Below, piece by piece: positions 43,733-53,555 of a stretch of 64,000 nucleotides of DNA; the first letter of the stretch is position 1; each line of letters opens with the position of its first letter. The position numbers and the translations under genes are program-made. The notes under the pieces are model-generated. The model did not search any database, was not told the DNA's origin, and saw nothing but the letters and a program-made list of their open reading frames with translations. This DNA comes from Lederbergia citrisecunda (lineage in GTDB: Bacteria; Bacillota; Bacilli; Bacillales; Bacillaceae_C): contig NZ_JAGYPJ010000001.1 of the NCBI RefSeq assembly GCF_018343695.1, forward strand, positions 4,157,631-4,221,630, in the 5' to 3' direction.

Positions 43733-44680
43733 TCATAATCGAGGTAATACCTTTCTTGCCCCCAAAATAATCAAAGTGCTTAAAACGAAGGGCATGGTTA
43801 GAGCTGGCAATCCATATGGTAGGAGCCATGTTGCTACACTTGCAGTAAGAGGTACAGTCAATATAGCTGCCAAAATACCTGTTAACAAAGGCTGTACCCA
43901 TTGTTTATTATCATTATACACAGAACCTACAGCTATCATGGCCAGAATTGCATTGTAGCCATACAGCCCCTCATATATTAGCAAATGTTCTGCTCCAAGC
44001 CAGTATGAGACAAGTAATGCTACTGCATTCCCTACTACTGCAAAAAGTCCGAGCCGCCATCCAGCCAAAAATACAGCGATAAAAAGTATTATCCCCGACA
44101 AAGTATTATCGAGAAAAAAAATTTGCCCGATGCCACTAAAAGTCCCTTCGATCCAGTTGATATCACCTTCAATATTTAATTTCCAATTTGATAAATCTTG
44201 AGGAACTAATTCCTTGGTTAAATTAATAACTTTTAATCTATATGTAACAAGCAACATAAACCATGTCAAAATAATAAAGGGAGTTGTAAGAACTGGGAGT
44301 TCCAAATACTTCATAGTATGCATCATGCTCGCCGTTAATATTGCTGTAACTGCTGCGCCAAAAAGAGCAATGATCCAATGATAAGGTCCGCTCATATACA
44401 AAGTTAAAGCTATTCCTGTTAATACGGAGTTATAACCGAATAGACCTTGTTTTATTTTTGCTTCATCTGCCCCTCCTATTTTTCCAATAAAAGTCCCTAT
44501 TATGGATGATAAAAGTGAGACAACTCCTAGAAGGAATGACGTACTTGTTATGGCAATCAATATGATGACCCCAGTTAGAGCATTTTCAATTAAAATCACT
44601 TGTGAAATACCTTTTAAAGAAGTAATAAGAAATTGGAAAATGTCCCCTTCCATCCATCCCTTGCGATGATTATTTTTCAT
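43733..44680 (-). CDS. Urea transporter (UT family)
   Basis: The 315-residue channel-type transporter has two homologous halves of about five membrane segments each, with paired motifs LFGYNSVLTGIAL and LYGYNAILAMIAVG and the LPVLTTPFIILTW / LPALTMPFVLSTL segments. These are the urea-selectivity elements of the UT/Yut family. It is divergent from ureA and presumably feeds the urease. ATG 44680 has AAAGGG 8 nt upstream, better than the ATG 18 bp earlier. Confidence 0.9.
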   Translation of the reverse strand: MKNNHRKGWMEGDIFQFLITSLKGISQVILIENALTGVIILIAITSTSFLLGVVSLLSSIIGTFIGKIGGADEAKIKQGLFGYNSVLTGIALTLYMSGPYHWIIALFGAAVTAILTASMMHTMKYLELPVLTTPFIILTWFMLLVTYRLKVINLTKELVPQDLSNWKLNIEGDINWIEGTFSGIGQIFFLDNTLSGIILFIAVFLAGWRLGLFAVVGNAVALLVSYWLGAEHLLIYEGLYGYNAILAMIAVGSVYNDNKQWVQPLLTGILAAILTVPLTASVATWLLPYGLPALTMPFVLSTLIILGARKVLPRL

Positions 44681-44753
44681 AATAATGTCCCTTTCCATTT
44701 ATCCTCATCATTCTTTAATTAAAATTCCCATTAGTTGCTGTTTAATCCATATT

Positions 44754-44769
44754 AAATGTAAATACATTT
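44754..44769. promoter_or_regulatory. Candidate operator, inverted repeat between urea transporter and ureA
   Basis: AAATGTAAATACATTT is an inverted repeat with 7-bp arms around AA in the 184-bp divergent region. It does not match the TnrA/GlnR pattern TGTNAN7TNACA at the right spacing. The binding factor is unknown. Confidence 0.35.
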
Positions 44770-44864
44770 TTAATTTTATTTTTTTCCAAGAGTAAATTTT
44801 ATTTTTATGTAAATAATATTCAAAGTGTGTTGGTAAATAATTCAAGAATTAGGAGGTTATTACG

Positions 44865-45167
44865 ATGCTATTATCACCCCGGGAGATAGACAAACTCATG
44901 ATAGTGGTAGCTGCGGATCTTGCCAGAAGGCGGAAAGAACGTGGATTAAAATTAAATTATCCAGAATCAGTAGCACTAATTACTCATGAGGTACTTGAAG
45001 GGGCACGGGACGGTAAAACCGTTGCCGAGTTGATGGAGTATGGAGGAACCATCCTATCGAGTGATGATGTCATGGATGGTATTCCGGGCATGATTGAGGA
45101 TATTCAAGTGGAAGCCACGTTTCCAGACGGTACAAAACTAGTGACTGTACATAATCCAATACGCTGA
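44865..45167 (+). CDS. ureA: Urease subunit gamma
   Basis: The 100-residue structural subunit starts [23 protein letters not shown] in the usual way. It packs with UreB and UreC to form the (alpha-beta-gamma)3 enzyme that hydrolyses urea to ammonia and carbamate. AGGAGG lies 8 nt before the ATG. It is the first gene of ureABCEF, with UreB following 22 bp later. Confidence 0.97.
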   Translation: MLLSPREIDKLMIVVAADLARRRKERGLKLNYPESVALITHEVLEGARDGKTVAELMEYGGTILSSDDVMDGIPGMIEDIQVEATFPDGTKLVTVHNPIR

Positions 45168-45189
45168 TCACCGAAGGAGGAACGTATTA

Positions 45190-45513
45190 ATGGAACCAGG
45201 AGAATTAATCTTAAAGGAAGAAGACATATTCATCAATGAAGGGAAAGCAATATCCAAAGTCTCTGTAACGAATTCGGGGGACAGGCCTGTTCAAATAGGA
45301 TCGCATTTTCATTTTTATGAAGTGAATGAAGCACTTCAGTTCAATAGAGAAGATGCTTTTGGAAAACGACTAAATGTTCCTGCCGGTGCGGCGGTTAGGT
45401 TTGAACCTGGAGATGAAAAAGAAGTAGAACTAATCCCGTATGGTGGGGAACAAAAAGTTTATGGATTTAACAATAAAGTAGATGGTTCGGTAGAAAGAGG
45501 TGCCAAAAAATGA
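45190..45513 (+). CDS. ureB: Urease subunit beta
   Basis: The 107-residue structural subunit has the family motifs [33 protein letters not shown] and [27 protein letters not shown] in parts. It overlaps ureC by 4 bp and is strongly coupled. AAGGAGGAACG precedes the ATG. Confidence 0.97.
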   Translation: MEPGELILKEEDIFINEGKAISKVSVTNSGDRPVQIGSHFHFYEVNEALQFNREDAFGKRLNVPAGAAVRFEPGDEKEVELIPYGGEQKVYGFNNKVDGSVERGAKK

Positions 45514-47219
45514 GTGAAATGTCCAGAAAGCAATATGCTCAAATGTATGGCCCTACTACAGGAGATTCCATTCGTTTAGCAGATACAGATCTTTTCATCC
45601 AAGTTGAGAAAGATTATACAACTTATGGGGAGGAGGTTGTGTTTGGAGGTGGAAAAGTTATTCGTGACGGCATGGGCCAAAACCCTCTTGTTACAAGGGG
45701 AGATGGTATCCCGGACGTAGTAATTACGAATGCAGTTATCCTGGATTATACCGGGATTGTTAAAGCGGATATTGCCATTCGGGATGGAAAGATTTATAAG
45801 ATTGGAAAAGCGGGAAATCCGCTCGTAATGGACAATGTCGATATTGTCATTGGTGCTTCTACAGAAATAATTGCTGGAGAAGGAATGATCGTTACAGCAG
45901 GTGGGATTGATACACATGTTCACTTTATTAACCCCACACAAATTGAAACGGCTCTTGCCTCAGGTCTTACAACGTTAATAGGAGGCGGAACAGGACCAGC
46001 AGCAGGATCAAAGGCTACAACTGTAACGCCAGGTGAATGGAATATTCACCGAATGCTTGAGGCAGCGGAAGCGATGCCCATTAATGTTGGTTTTACTGGA
46101 AAGGGACAAGCGGCAACGGAAGAGCCGCTAGCAGAGCAAGTTCGGGCAGGAGTAATTGGGCTAAAAGTCCATGAAGATTGGGGAGCTACTTCGTCAGCCC
46201 TTGACTACGCATTAAGAGTGGCTGATAAGTTTGATGTACAGATTGCTCTCCATGCAGACACCTTGAATGAAGGTGGATTTATGGAAAATACGATGGCAGC
46301 CATTAAAGACCGCGTCATTCATATGTATCATACAGAAGGAGCTGGTGGTGGACATGCTCCTGACTTAATTAAATCAGCTAGCTTTATGAATGTCCTCCCG
46401 TCTTCGACAAATCCAACTATGCCATACACAATTAATACAGTGGATGAGCACTTGGACATGTTGATGGTTTGTCATCACTTGAACCCTTCCATTCCAGAAG
46501 ATCTCGCTTTTGCAGATTCACGTATCAGAAAAGAAACGATTGCCGCGGAAGATATTCTTCAAGATATGGGTGTATTTAGTATGGTTAGCTCTGATGCACA
46601 AGCAATGGGGCGAGTTGGAGAGGTGATTCTACGTACCTGGCAAGTGGCCGATAAAATGAAAAAACAAAGGGGCATAATGGAAGGAGACAGCCAATTTTCC
46701 GATAATAACCGCGCCAAGCGCTATATCGCAAAATATACGATAAATCCTGCCATTACCCATGGTATTTCAGAATATGTAGGATCTGTAGAGGTAGGAAAAA
46801 TAGCGGATCTTGTCATTTGGTCCCCTTCATTTTTCGGAATGAAGCCGGCAATGGTTTTAAAAAATGGATTTGTTGTAGAAAGTCTTATGGGTGACGCCAA
46901 TGCATCTATCCCTACTCCTCAGCCGGTGATTTACCGACCAATGTATGCCCAATATGGGAAGGCACTGTCCAACAGCTCAATTACGTTTATATCTCAAGCG
47001 GCTTATGATATTAAGGTACACGAGAAACTTGGATTGAAAAAGATGGTTCTTCCTGTTCGAGGGATTCGAAAATTAACGAAAAAGGATATGAAGCTCAATT
47101 CCGAAACACCGGAAATTACAGTTGATCCTCAAACGTATGAAGTAAGAGTAAATGGAGAATTAATTACATGTGATCCTGTGGATATTGTTCCTATGGGTCA
47201 ACGATATTTCCTTTTCTGA
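45510..47219 (+). CDS. ureC: Urease subunit alpha (catalytic)
   Basis: The 569-residue catalytic subunit belongs to the amidohydrolase superfamily. Nickel ligands are visible as [12 protein letters not shown] (HxH), GLKVHEDWG (carbamylated Lys), ALHADTLNE and [13 protein letters not shown]. The flap motif [13 protein letters not shown] with the catalytic His is intact, as is the Asp in [12 protein letters not shown]. Length is normal. UreE starts within 11 bp of its end. Confidence 0.98.
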   Translation: MSEMSRKQYAQMYGPTTGDSIRLADTDLFIQVEKDYTTYGEEVVFGGGKVIRDGMGQNPLVTRGDGIPDVVITNAVILDYTGIVKADIAIRDGKIYKIGKAGNPLVMDNVDIVIGASTEIIAGEGMIVTAGGIDTHVHFINPTQIETALASGLTTLIGGGTGPAAGSKATTVTPGEWNIHRMLEAAEAMPINVGFTGKGQAATEEPLAEQVRAGVIGLKVHEDWGATSSALDYALRVADKFDVQIALHADTLNEGGFMENTMAAIKDRVIHMYHTEGAGGGHAPDLIKSASFMNVLPSSTNPTMPYTINTVDEHLDMLMVCHHLNPSIPEDLAFADSRIRKETIAAEDILQDMGVFSMVSSDAQAMGRVGEVILRTWQVADKMKKQRGIMEGDSQFSDNNRAKRYIAKYTINPAITHGISEYVGSVEVGKIADLVIWSPSFFGMKPAMVLKNGFVVESLMGDANASIPTPQPVIYRPMYAQYGKALSNSSITFISQAAYDIKVHEKLGLKKMVLPVRGIRKLTKKDMKLNSETPEITVDPQTYEVRVNGELITCDPVDIVPMGQRYFLF

Positions 47220-47229
47220 GGTGAAAATA

Positions 47230-47685
47230 TTGATAGTCGAACAAATCATCACAAATATTGAAGATATGGAAAGAGAAGAAATCGAAAAACGCCATATTGA
47301 AAAGGTGTATCTCGAGAGTACTAATTTAGTAAAGCGGATTCAAAGAGTAAAAACAGATCACGGAAAAGAAATTGGTATCCGATTAAAGGATCCACGTGAC
47401 CTCGTCGCCGGTGACGTCCTTTTTATGGATGACAAAAATTTAATCTTGATTGATGTCGTATCAGATGATTTGCTTGTAATTAGTCCCAGAAATATGTACG
47501 AGATGGGGAATATTGCTCATCAATTGGGGAATCGACATCTTCCTGCCCAATTTGAAGATGAGGATATGTTAGTCCAATATGATTACCTTGTTGAAGAATT
47601 ACTTCAGGAATTGAATATTCCTTTTAAGCGTGAAGATCGAAAAGTAAAACAGGCTTTTCGCCATATAGGGCATAGCCATGGATAA
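47230..47685 (+). CDS. ureE: Urease accessory protein UreE (nickel metallochaperone)
   Basis: The 151-residue protein delivers Ni to the UreG-UreF-UreD complex. Family motifs are [24 protein letters not shown] with the conserved His of the metal site, and a short histidine tail HIGHSHG. TTG 47230 ([11 protein letters not shown]) fits the family start and has GAGGTGA a few bases upstream; GTG 47221 is the alternative. The reading frame extends back into ureC, but those codons are not UreE-like. It overlaps ureF by 8 bp. Confidence 0.92.
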   Translation: MIVEQIITNIEDMEREEIEKRHIEKVYLESTNLVKRIQRVKTDHGKEIGIRLKDPRDLVAGDVLFMDDKNLILIDVVSDDLLVISPRNMYEMGNIAHQLGNRHLPAQFEDEDMLVQYDYLVEELLQELNIPFKREDRKVKQAFRHIGHSHG

Positions 47686-48364
47686 ATATCTTCTCTCCTT
47701 ATTTCAATTGTGCGATTCTAATTTCCCTACAGGTGCATTTAGCCACTCATATGGTCTTGAAACCTATATTCAGAATAATCATGTGAAGGATGACGAGTCT
47801 TTTCTGAATTGGCTACATGTGTATGTAAACGAGCAGCTCATCTACTCAGATGGGCTTGCTTGTAAATTAGTATATGATGCACTTCAAAAGGGAGATACGG
47901 AACATATTTGGAAAATGGATCGCCTTTTAACTGTACAAAATTTACCCCGGGAAACGAGAGAAGGTACTCAAAGAATTGGAGAACGGATGTTAAAGCTCGT
48001 CAAAGCGTTATATGATATTCCGATTTTAACAGAATATGAAGAACGCATTAGAAGGAAGATCTCTTTTGGGCATCCGTCTATCGTGTTTACTACGGTAGGG
48101 TATCATTTAGGAATCTCGTCAGAAACTACGACTTTGTTTTATCTATATTCTACTATTTTAAGTCTCGTTCAAAATGCAGTGAGGGCAATACCATTGGGAC
48201 AAACGTCAGGTCAGAAGATCATCCAGCAATTTCAACATTCTCTAGTAGAAGCTACTGAAAAAATTTCAAGCTTGACAGAAGAGGATTTTGGAATCGTCTC
48301 TCCTGGCCTTGAATTGTCGCAAATGAATCACGAACGTGTGAATGTTCGTATTTTTATGTCTTAA
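47678..48364 (+). CDS. ureF: Urease accessory protein UreF
   Basis: The 228-residue protein acts with UreD and UreG in apourease activation and gates GTP hydrolysis. Motifs are [21 protein letters not shown] and [16 protein letters not shown]. It overlaps ureE by 8 bp. Unusually, ureG does not follow at once: an 855-bp repeat-bearing spacer comes next. Confidence 0.95.
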   Translation: MDKYLLSLFQLCDSNFPTGAFSHSYGLETYIQNNHVKDDESFLNWLHVYVNEQLIYSDGLACKLVYDALQKGDTEHIWKMDRLLTVQNLPRETREGTQRIGERMLKLVKALYDIPILTEYEERIRRKISFGHPSIVFTTVGYHLGISSETTTLFYLYSTILSLVQNAVRAIPLGQTSGQKIIQQFQHSLVEATEKISSLTEEDFGIVSPGLELSQMNHERVNVRIFMS

Positions 48365-48428
48365 AAATGGACTCTCGGAATTTTAAGGAGTAAATCTGCC
48401 AAATTTCCAAAAATCTAGGTAGTGCGTG

Positions 48429-48554
48429 GTTGATTTCCGCTGCAGTTGCTCGCTTTCCGCGGGGCGGGCGGTGAGACTCCTCGGCGTAAACGCCTGTGGG
48501 GTCTCACCTGTCCCGCTGATCCCGCTGGAGTCTCGCACTTTCGCTCCAATCAAC
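48429..48554 (-). repeat. GC-rich palindromic element B, copy 1
   Basis: The 126-bp element is bounded by GTTGATT and AATCAAC. A long nested hairpin pairs GGTGAGAC with GTCTCACC and has an inner GGCGTAAACGCC. It is much more GC-rich than its surroundings. It is the reverse complement of copy 2 at roughly 75-80% identity by eye. Similar GC-rich sequences are common between genes of many bacilli as far as I recall, but I cannot name the family. Confidence 0.8.
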
Positions 48555-48979
48555 CTTCAAAAGATTTTGTTTTTGAAGCAACAATCCCTTGGAAAAGAGA
48601 CTTTAAAAAAGATTAAGCCGTTGAAGAGAAAATATGACTGTTAAGGAACAATAGTTCATATTTTTGATGAGCATACCAAGCTTAAATGTGTTGGCACATT
48701 ATGATGGCATATATCCTTATGTACCACATTTTTGTAGACTGATGCCCCCAGATACCAAGTGATAATCTATTTTTTTTCCCTTTTGTTTAAATGTTCTTCG
48801 GATGTTCGGCGGTTATAAATGAGCTGCCACTTTTAAAGTCAAGTATTTTCGACAAAAATTGAAACAAAGTTTCTTTGTATAAATAACAAACGTAAGTCTT
48901 TCACGGAAATCGTATGAAAAGAAGAGATTTGAGAGCAAGGTATAAACAGGCTCCTTACCATAAGCAAAAGAATATCTCA

Positions 48980-49108
48980 GTTGATTGGAGTGGAAGGCGG
49001 CGACTCCTGGGGGATCAGCGTGTCAGGTGAGATCCCGCAAGGCGCGAAGCGACTGAGGAGGCTCACCGCACGCCCCCCGGAACGCCTCCGCCTGGAACGG
49101 AAATCAAC
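48980..49108 (+). repeat. GC-rich palindromic element B, copy 2 (inverted relative to copy 1)
   Basis: The 129-bp element starts GTTGATTGGAGTGGAAGGCG and ends GGAAATCAAC. It contains GACTCCTGGGGGATCAGCG and the paired GGTGAGATCCC region. It is inverted relative to copy 1, so the two could pair over their whole length in one RNA and enclose about 425 nt. Confidence 0.8.
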
Positions 49109-49219
49109 GGTAGTAGGCTCTCGTGTAGTGTGTAGATTATTTATATCATTCAAAATCTTGTACCATCTGACCCGGTGAATGCCGAAAAGTCTATAAAAAT
49201 GTTTAAAGGAAGTGTTTGT

Positions 49220-49831
49220 ATGGAACCGATTAAAATTGGAGTAGGGGGCCCTGTTGGGGCAGGTAAAACAATGCTAGTTGAAAAGTTGACTCGTCATTTG
49301 AAAGATGATATTAGTATGGCGGTCGTCACAAATGATATTTACACGAAGGAAGACGCCAAGTTTTTGATGCAAAATGGAGTACTGGATGATGATCGTATTA
49401 TTGGAGTGGAAACAGGGGGATGCCCGCATACGGCTATTCGTGAAGATGCATCTATGAATTTTGCCGCCATTGATGAATTAAAAGAACGGCACCCTGACGT
49501 GGAGCTCATTTTTGTTGAGAGCGGCGGTGATAATCTTGCAGCTACTTTCAGTCCCGAGCTCGTTGACTTTTCAATTTATATTATTGATGTTGCCCAAGGT
49601 GAAAAAATTCCTCGTAAGGGTGGACAAGGGATGATTAAATCTGACCTTTTTATTATCAATAAAACAGATTTGGCCCCTTATGTAGGTGCAAGTTTAGAAG
49701 TCATGGAATCTGATACAAAGGTTTTCCGAGGTGATAAACCGTTTGGTTTTACAAATTTAAAAGATAATCAGGGACTGGACGAAGTGATTGATTGGATTAA
49801 GCAACATGCATTATTAAAAGGATTAGACTAA
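49220..49831 (+). CDS. ureG: Urease accessory GTPase UreG
   Basis: The 203-residue SIMIBI GTPase couples GTP hydrolysis to Ni insertion. P-loop GPVGAGKT, the CPH metal motif in [16 protein letters not shown], the switch region [17 protein letters not shown] and the specificity motif NKTD are intact. ATG 49220 has GGAAG 7 nt upstream; the frame is open 45 bp further up but without family residues. It overlaps nothing; ureD starts 1 bp after its stop. Confidence 0.96.
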   Translation: MEPIKIGVGGPVGAGKTMLVEKLTRHLKDDISMAVVTNDIYTKEDAKFLMQNGVLDDDRIIGVETGGCPHTAIREDASMNFAAIDELKERHPDVELIFVESGGDNLAATFSPELVDFSIYIIDVAQGEKIPRKGGQGMIKSDLFIINKTDLAPYVGASLEVMESDTKVFRGDKPFGFTNLKDNQGLDEVIDWIKQHALLKGLD

Positions 49832-49832
49832 T

Positions 49833-50657
49833 ATGGAAGATTGGACAGGAATTTTAAAACTGGATGTCGAAGATAGGAAGGGGAAGACAGTTGCCAAGAA
49901 CGTGTACTTTCAAGGAGCCTTTAAAGTGATGAGGCCGGTTTATCATGACGATTCCGGTCAAGCATGCTATTACTTACTAAACCCTGGCGGAGGCTATTTG
50001 GATGGGGATCGCTATCGAATGCAAATTACGTTGGAAAAAGATGCGAAACTTACGATAACAACACAATCTGCAACAAAAATATATAAAACTCCAAAAAGTT
50101 ATGCTTATCAAGAAACGGATGTTTTCTTGAAAGAAGGAAGCTACCTGGAATACATTCCTGATCCACTTATTGCATATCGACATGCACGCTATAAGCAAAA
50201 AAATGTATTTCGATTAGAAAAAGGAGCTACACTTTTTTACTCTGATATTATTACTCCTGGATGGTCTCCAGAAGGTGAATCCTTTAGTTATGATTTGCTA
50301 CAATTAATAAATGAAGTATACATCGATAATGAATTAGTGGTATATGATCATATAAAGCTGCATCCAAAAAATCAAAAAATGATTGCGCTTGGCTTAATGG
50401 AAGGCTTCTCTCATCTAGGTTCCATCATTGTCATCGGTGAGCACACTAGTAATGAACTTCTAGACAGGTTATATCAAGATATACATACGGATCGACATGA
50501 CTACATGATGGGGATATCCTTGCTACCAGTTTCAGGTTTCACTGTTCGTGTACTCGCTCATTCAACTCAAACGATAGAAGGAATATTCGCTGATTATCAT
50601 CATATGATTAGTGAAGAGTGGTTTAAGAAAAAGCCTAGCTTCTTAAGAAAATATTAA
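49833..50657 (+). CDS. ureD: Urease accessory protein UreD
   Basis: The 274-residue scaffold protein binds apourease and, with UreF and UreG, guides Ni to the site. Family motifs include YYLLNPGGGYLDGDRY, TTQSATKIYK and FYSDIITPGWSPEGE. Its start lies directly after ureG. It is named UreH in some species, but here the name ureH is kept for the following transporter. Confidence 0.94.
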   Translation: MEDWTGILKLDVEDRKGKTVAKNVYFQGAFKVMRPVYHDDSGQACYYLLNPGGGYLDGDRYRMQITLEKDAKLTITTQSATKIYKTPKSYAYQETDVFLKEGSYLEYIPDPLIAYRHARYKQKNVFRLEKGATLFYSDIITPGWSPEGESFSYDLLQLINEVYIDNELVVYDHIKLHPKNQKMIALGLMEGFSHLGSIIVIGEHTSNELLDRLYQDIHTDRHDYMMGISLLPVSGFTVRVLAHSTQTIEGIFADYHHMISEEWFKKKPSFLRKY

Positions 50658-50731
50658 TGTTTATCACCCGGCGATGAAGTGTGTTGGCGGGTTTTAAACA
50701 TGAATGAGCTAAAAAGAGGGAGGAGAAAGGT

Positions 50732-51403
50732 ATGGAGGTTACTTTACTATCAGTATTAACACTAGGTTTTATTTTGGGGATTAAGCATGCAATTGAACCA
50801 GATCATGTGATTGCAGTCTCTACGATTGCGAGCCGGAGTAAAAAGTTGTGGCACGCTTCGCTAGCAGGTGTATTTTGGGGCATAGGGCATACTGCTACGC
50901 TTTTTATTATTGGGATTATTTTAATTTTAATGAAAAACGAAATATCAGATAAATGGTCATTGACTCTGGAGTTTTTTGTTGGAATTATGCTAGTGTACTT
51001 AGGGACAGTCAGCATATTATCGGTTAGAAAAGAAAAAGAAGATACACATACCCATCATACTCATCTTCCAAAAGATGTGAAAAAGAAGCAAGGATACTAT
51101 AAATCTCTTATTGTGGGTTTAATCCATGGACTTGCAGGCAGCGCCGCGATGGTATTACTTACGATGAGCACAGTTCATACCGTTTGGCACGGTGTCTTGT
51201 TTATTTTAATCTTTGGATTAGGAACTATAGCCGGCATGCTATTCTTTACTACGCTTATTGGGATTCCATTTATTTTAAGCATTAACCGTTTTTCAATGAG
51301 TCGTTCTCTTATTTTCTTGACAGGTGGAATTAGTGCATTGTTTGGACTATATTACATGTATGATTTAGGATTTAATGAAGGCTTATTCGCATTATGGATT
51401 TAG
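50732..51403 (+). CDS. ureH: UreH-type nickel permease
   Basis: The 223-residue membrane protein has about six segments. It has the HAIEPDHVIAVST motif shared with NiCoT-class permeases, plus a histidine-rich cytosolic loop (DTHTHHTHLPKD) and GLIHGLAGSAAM. A gene of this type closes the urease operon of Bacillus sp. TB-90, where it supports nickel uptake. It lies 74 bp after ureD and is the last gene before a terminator. Confidence 0.88.
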   Translation: MEVTLLSVLTLGFILGIKHAIEPDHVIAVSTIASRSKKLWHASLAGVFWGIGHTATLFIIGIILILMKNEISDKWSLTLEFFVGIMLVYLGTVSILSVRKEKEDTHTHHTHLPKDVKKKQGYYKSLIVGLIHGLAGSAAMVLLTMSTVHTVWHGVLFILIFGLGTIAGMLFFTTLIGIPFILSINRFSMSRSLIFLTGGISALFGLYYMYDLGFNEGLFALWI

Positions 51404-51417
51404 TAACAATTAAAAAC

Positions 51418-51450
51418 AAGAAGCCCATCAGTGGTGAAGGGCTTCTTTTT
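51418..51450. terminator. Terminator of the urease operon (also natK side)
   Basis: The stem AAGAAGCCC / GGGCTTCTT with a 12-nt loop is followed by T5. It lies 15 bp after ureH and 14 bp before the end of natK. Confidence 0.85.
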
Positions 51451-51463
51451 CATTCTATTATTC

Positions 51464-52396
51464 TCACAAACCTGAAAGTTCTCGTACGTCAGGTATTTTA
51501 ATTTTCAAAGTAAATTCATTCTCAATAACAGAAAAATCAAGCATTCCATTATGTTTTCTTACGATACGCATGATTTCTTGAGTACCAATTCCTTCATGGT
51601 TCCCAGTTTTTGTAGAAATTGACCTATTTGTAAATATTCTATCAATTGTTTGGTCATCGAGGGACAATGAGTCATTTTTACAAATAATAATCCATATACC
51701 GCTTTGCTTGCGGCAAGAAAAGAGGATTGTTCCCTGTTGACCTGATGCAATACTATAATCATAGGCTGCATCAATACTATTCTCCAATATGTTTCCAATA
51801 AAAGAAATAATCTCATATTCATATAGCGGCGAGCCGGAAATAGCATGCTGGATATGATATTCCAGATTCACACCTTTTTCAATGGCTTGTTCATTATAAG
51901 CATAAAGCGCCCCGGCTACGACGTTTGATTCACCTCGTAAAATATTATCTATTTGTGTATAACGAGAATGTAATGTAGATCTATACTCCTCTGAAGACGA
52001 ATCCGAATGTAAAAGTGCAGAAGCATGTTTTTGTAAATCATGACGCTGTTTTCGAAGTTCATATAATAATGCCATTTGCTGTTCGTAGTTCGATGAAAGC
52101 AGTAAATGTTTTTCCTGTTCTTCATGTATTGATGTACGCATGAAAAAAAGAGCTGCGAATGGAAGAACAATCCCGAGTGTTATGTAAGGTGTATTTGTTA
52201 AAAAGGCAGCCATTATCCAAAAAAGCTGCATAATGCTGGTTACCATTTTCCATAAAAAAGGAAGTGGTTCTTTTTTATATAAATAAAATTGGACGAACGT
52301 AGCGCCTGCCAACAATATTGCGATAAGAATACTATTTATTGAAACCACCCATACGATGGCAAGCAACCATGGAATAAGTAAGAGAAGCAACTGCAT
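51464..52396 (-). CDS. natK: GHKL-type sensor histidine kinase (NatK-like)
   Basis: The 310-residue kinase has three to four membrane segments in the first ~90 residues, a coiled-coil/DHp segment with the His in ELRKQRHDLQKHAS, and a GHKL ATPase domain with FIGNILENSIDAAYDY (N box) and GIGTQEIMRIVRKH. This is the AgrC/LytS-like class paired with LytTR regulators. Lying with natR divergent from natAB, it matches the Bacillus NatK-NatR system. It starts 9 bp after natR. Confidence 0.85.
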   Translation of the reverse strand: MQLLLLLIPWLLAIVWVVSINSILIAILLAGATFVQFYLYKKEPLPFLWKMVTSIMQLFWIMAAFLTNTPYITLGIVLPFAALFFMRTSIHEEQEKHLLLSSNYEQQMALLYELRKQRHDLQKHASALLHSDSSSEEYRSTLHSRYTQIDNILRGESNVVAGALYAYNEQAIEKGVNLEYHIQHAISGSPLYEYEIISFIGNILENSIDAAYDYSIASGQQGTILFSCRKQSGIWIIICKNDSLSLDDQTIDRIFTNRSISTKTGNHEGIGTQEIMRIVRKHNGMLDFSVIENEFTLKIKIPDVRELSGL

Positions 52397-52405
52397 GTTT
52401 CCACC

Positions 52406-53104
52406 TCAAAAATAATACTTTTGCAAATAGTCCATTTTTTCTTTCGTCAGCATGGCAATTTGCTTCGTACCTTCAAACGTCACGCTGTATGATTTTTTTG
52501 TGTAAATAGAAAAACTTTTGACAAAATGAAGATTGATAATGAAGGAGCGATGGGAACGAATGAAGTTATTTTCCCTGAGGCTTCCTTCCAGTTCATTCAT
52601 CGTCATATACGTTTCATATGACTGATTCGTTGTATAAATAGTTGTGGAACGTCCCGTTCGTTCAGCAAAAATTATATCTTTTTTAGGAATCATTTCGATA
52701 TGCCCTTTTTGTTTCAAAATAAGTCTTCCTGTCAAATTGCCCGCATGCTGCTTTTCACGATATTTTGCAAGAGCTTGCAGGAGCCTTTCTTTTTTATACG
52801 GTTTCAAAATATAATCATGGACATTCAATTCAAAGGCATGAACGGCATACCCACTTTTAGCCGTAACAAAGATAACGGTAATCAAAAGGCCATGTGTTTG
52901 TATGAAATCTGCTAGTTCGTACCCTGAAATCCCTGGCATTTCAATATCTGCTATTAATAAATCAATCTTGTTTTTTTGAATCTCCGCGTATGCTTCCTCA
53001 GGATTGGTCGTCGCAAAAATGAGTTCGACATCCTCTTCCTCTTGTAATATAAATTTTAATTTATCTAAGTCGATCGTTCGATCATCAACAATGCCTACTT
53101 TCAT
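52406..53104 (-). CDS. natR: LytTR-family response regulator (NatR-like)
   Basis: The 232-residue regulator has an N-terminal receiver with Asp53 in LLIADIEMPG and Lys in YILKPYKKE, followed by a LytTR DNA-binding domain (about 125-230) with FAERTGRSTTIYT and NNFIRSHRSFIINLHFVKS in parts. It is the partner of the downstream kinase. Two direct repeats 21 bp apart upstream of natA form a typical LytTR target. Confidence 0.87.
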   Translation of the reverse strand: MKVGIVDDRTIDLDKLKFILQEEEDVELIFATTNPEEAYAEIQKNKIDLLIADIEMPGISGYELADFIQTHGLLITVIFVTAKSGYAVHAFELNVHDYILKPYKKERLLQALAKYREKQHAGNLTGRLILKQKGHIEMIPKKDIIFAERTGRSTTIYTTNQSYETYMTMNELEGSLRENNFIRSHRSFIINLHFVKSFSIYTKKSYSVTFEGTKQIAMLTKEKMDYLQKYYF

Positions 53105-53205
53105 TTATTGAAAACCCCTTTGAAAATACTATCTTTCATTATAAGACATTTTATAGCAGTTATAGAAAATATTATTTTTTTAGGCCTGGATTTTGAATGT
53201 ATTTT

Positions 53206-53432
53206 GTCCCTGTCTAGCTCCGGCGCCTATCGACTAGCAAACTTCCAGTCATTTTCTTTTGCGTAAGTCAACATCAATTCGTCCTTTTGGACTCATCGTG
53301 TTTCCTTTATCTCAGTCAGAGGCCAAAAGAAAAACGTCGATTAAAACCGCCACGTCCTTATGTCTTCATCGACGGACCCACATCCTGTGGGGCCTGTACG
53401 TCGATGGCAAGACTCCTGAGCTTTTCTAAAAC
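53206..53432 (-). repeat. Dispersed element A copy between natR and natA
   Basis: All main blocks are present on the minus strand: a divergent AAAAGCTCAGGAGTC start, the CCCACAGGATGTGGG hairpin, a damaged second hairpin, GATAAAGGAAACACG, and TGTTGACTTACGC. The far end is GCTAGTCGATAGGCGCC. No gene end lies next to its start, unlike most copies. Confidence 0.75.
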
Positions 53433-53459
53433 CGGTTCATAAAGATTTCAACCCCTTTC

Positions 53460-53521
53460 GCGACATGTAAATCCCTCTTTGCGACATAATGGCAGACCCA
53501 ATATTCTTTCTGCCTTACAAT
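53460..53521 (+). promoter_or_regulatory. natAB promoter with 21-bp-spaced direct repeats (NatR site)
   Basis: GCGACAT occurs at 53460-53466 and 53481-53487, each within a longer match (YTTTYGCGACATRWAA), with a period of exactly two helical turns. This is the layout used by LytTR regulators. The -10 TACAAT is at 53516-53521. The matching -35 position (CAGACC) is poor, and the repeats end just upstream of it, as expected for an activator. Confidence 0.65.
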
Positions 53522-53555
53522 ACAGGTAGACATTGAAACGAAGGAGAGGAATGGC

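Larger units (their letters stand above)
48365..49219. other. Non-coding spacer interrupting the urease operon between ureF and ureG
   Basis: The 855 bp hold two inverted GC-rich repeat elements (48429-48554 and 48980-49108) and AT-rich DNA between and after them. Short open frames inside the elements are palindrome by-products. No terminator of classical form and no promoter with good -35/-10 spacing was recognised, so whether ureGDH is read from the upstream promoter is unclear. Confidence 0.7.

Noticed and set aside
48426..48644. Open frames in and around the GC-rich elements (also 48981-49178)
   Set aside because: They lie within palindromic repeats, have no good ribosome sites and encode Arg/Pro-rich nonsense typical of GC-rich repeats.
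50658..50731. NiCo riboswitch before the nickel permease
   Set aside because: The 74-bp gap is too short and shows none of the conserved riboswitch core.
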